Shown: positions 40,099-40,967 of the stretch, piece after piece | Layout: each line of letters begins with the position of its first letter | Position numbering within the stretch: the first letter of the stretch is position 1 | From: DASYQV01 sp036005125 | GTDB lineage: Bacteria > Acidobacteriota > Vicinamibacteria > Vicinamibacterales > UBA2999 | Length of the DNA: 40,967 nt | Assembly (NCBI GenBank): GCA_036005125.1 | Contig: DASYQV010000335.1 | Coordinates: 1-40,967 of the forward strand | Direction: 5' to 3' | Position numbers and translations under genes: made by a program | Notes under the pieces: model-generated | The model's input: only the letters and a program-made list of their open reading frames with translations | The model's database searches: none | Told to the model about the DNA's origin: nothing

Positions 40099-40260
40099 CT
40101 ATTCGCTGGGCGCGTCTTTGCGACGCTCGATGAGCCAGTTCGCGCTCACCTCGCCCACGTCGATGCTGCGATTCGGCGGCGCAGATCCGATCAAGCGACG
40201 AAGCAGATACGTAGCGCTGGCGACGAGTCCCAGCGCGATGATGACGAAGGACGCATTCAT
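40099..40260 (-). CDS. Very small membrane protein
   Basis: 53 residues from the ATG at 40260. One hydrophobic helix (about 4-21, SFVIIALGLVASATYLLRR) is followed by a polar tail with IDVGEVSANWLIERRKDAPS. The compact plan, helix then charged tail with no low complexity, looks like a real protein, but I know no family for it. It lies 112 bp before the divergent rhodanese gene. Could be a chance frame. Confidence 0.45.
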   Translation of the reverse strand: MNASFVIIALGLVASATYLLRRLIGSAPPNRSIDVGEVSANWLIERRKDAPSE

Positions 40261-40372
40261 GGAACGATCAAACCAGCAACACACCGAGGGGATGATTCGA
40301 GTATGAGGTGCCGCCGGTCGCACTTCAAGCTGAGCGGGCCTGTGGTGCGGCATCGGCGTTAAGCTACACGAC

Positions 40373-40967
40373 GTGGCACACAGCACGCTCGTCTCGACCG
40401 AGACGCTCGCCGGACATCTCGACGATCCCACATGGGTGGTGATCGATTGCCGGTACGATCTGAACAACGAGAATCGGGGCGAGGAACAATATCGCGCCTC
40501 GCACGTTCCCGGCGCCGTGTATGCCAGCCTGTCACGCGATCTCTCCGGACAGACGGACGGCCGTAATGGCCGTCATCCGCTCCCGGGTCCTGACGCGATG
40601 AATGCGACGTTCGGCCGCTTGGGAATCGGGCCGGACACCCAGGTGATTGTCTACGACCAGGACAACGGCAGTTTCGCCAGCCGGCTTTGGTGGATGCTGC
40701 GCTACATGGGCCACGACGCCGTGGCGGTGCTGGACGGCGGCTTCGCGAAATGGGTACGCGAGGCGCGGCCCACGCGTACCGGCATCGAGTCGCGCGCGCC
40801 CGCGCCGTTTGCGGGGAAGCCTCGCACCGCGATGCGCCTGACCGCGAATCAGGTGTGGACCCGTCTCGACGATCCCACGATGACGCTCGTCGATGCGCGC
40901 GCTCCCGAACGGTTCGAGGGCCGGACCGAATCGCTCGATCGCGTGGCCGGCCACATTCCCGGCGCGC
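40373..40967 (+). CDS. Thiosulfate/3-mercaptopyruvate sulfurtransferase (rhodanese), 3' end off the window
   Basis: The frame starts at GTG 40373 and runs off the right edge after about 198 residues. It contains the first rhodanese domain (TLAGHLDDPTWVVIDCRYDL, YRASHVPGAVYASLSRDLSG, HPLPGPDAM, VIVYDQDNGSFASRLWWMLR, VAVLDGGFAKWV) and the start of the second (MTLVDARAPERFEG, RVAGHIPGA). In the first domain the active-site loop has Asp in YDQDNGSFASR and no Cys, which is normal for the structural N-domain; the catalytic Cys would be beyond the window. It moves sulfane sulfur from thiosulfate or mercaptopyruvate to cyanide or thiols. Confidence 0.92.
   Translation, partial: MAHSTLVSTETLAGHLDDPTWVVIDCRYDLNNENRGEEQYRASHVPGAVYASLSRDLSGQTDGRNGRHPLPGPDAMNATFGRLGIGPDTQVIVYDQDNGSFASRLWWMLRYMGHDAVAVLDGGFAKWVREARPTRTGIESRAPAPFAGKPRTAMRLTANQVWTRLDDPTMTLVDARAPERFEGRTESLDRVAGHIPGA

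Overview
The window is about 41 kb of high-GC bacterial chromosome. It has no rRNA, tRNA, CRISPR array or phage module that I can see. The gene mix (coproheme decarboxylase HemQ, a DUF4159 protein, a DUF1028 tail, a MocR-type regulator, PEGA and carboxypeptidase-regulatory-like surface proteins) and the load of intergenic palindromic repeats suggest an environmental Acidobacteriota of the Vicinamibacteria type. That placement is inference; no marker gene here fixes it.

Layout. 1-4.0 kb: the 3' end of a di-heme cytochrome oxidoreductase gene, a membrane-anchored amidohydrolase, an IS21 remnant (istA fragment) and a 5'-truncated aspartokinase. 4.1-7.4 kb (minus strand): cold-shock protein, RodZ-like HTH protein, HemQ and a decayed TolC-type gene. 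7.9-11.6 kb: a NarL-type response regulator and a 986-residue hybrid kinase with two kinase cores; the first has lost its phospho-acceptor His. 11.6-14.3 kb: sirtuin, Tat-exported asparaginase-type Ntn hydrolase and an SRPBCC protein. 14.4-19.3 kb: a reductive pyrimidine (or hydantoin) degradation cluster consisting of dihydropyrimidinase, beta-ureidopropionase, PreA-like dehydrogenase and NCS1 transporter. 19.4-26.7 kb: GNAT, DUF1028 tail, exonuclease III, a Cys-cluster protein, a translationally coupled L,D-transpeptidase/M23 pair, an alpha/beta hydrolase and a fatty-acid desaturase. 27-31.2 kb: a two-component system, DUF4159 protein, methylguanine methyltransferase and SDR. 31.4-36.3 kb: a membrane protein, a TIGR00300 enzyme coupled to a PEGA protein, a MocR regulator and a frameshifted PhzF homologue. 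36.4-38.3 kb: a complete ISAzo13-like IS with inverted repeats and a 3-bp target duplication. 38.5-41 kb: HtpX, a lipoprotein, a very small membrane protein and a rhodanese that runs off the edge.

The most unusual content is non-coding. (1) Family R1: four ~142-bp copies (13661, 20258, 24656, 38333), each with an inverted repeat around CCGTTATGCGG, a GGCGCGC/GCGCGCC palindrome and a second stem-loop, on both strands. (2) Family R2: four arrays of GGGGTCAGAMC ending in GGGTCTGACCC. In all four cases the array starts within about 10 nt of a stop codon and has the same polarity relative to the gene it follows (hemQ, xth, SDR, lipoprotein). (3) Small hairpins whose stems differ in sequence but stay complementary (6511, 17844, 28581). 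(4) A 260-bp field of AGGTCAAAGG motifs on both sides of a terminator (26686). (5) A repeat expanded in frame inside exonuclease III. Several genes carry single-base frameshifts (di-heme oxidoreductase, TolC, PhzF, istA). They could be decay or assembly error, and the sequence alone does not decide between these.
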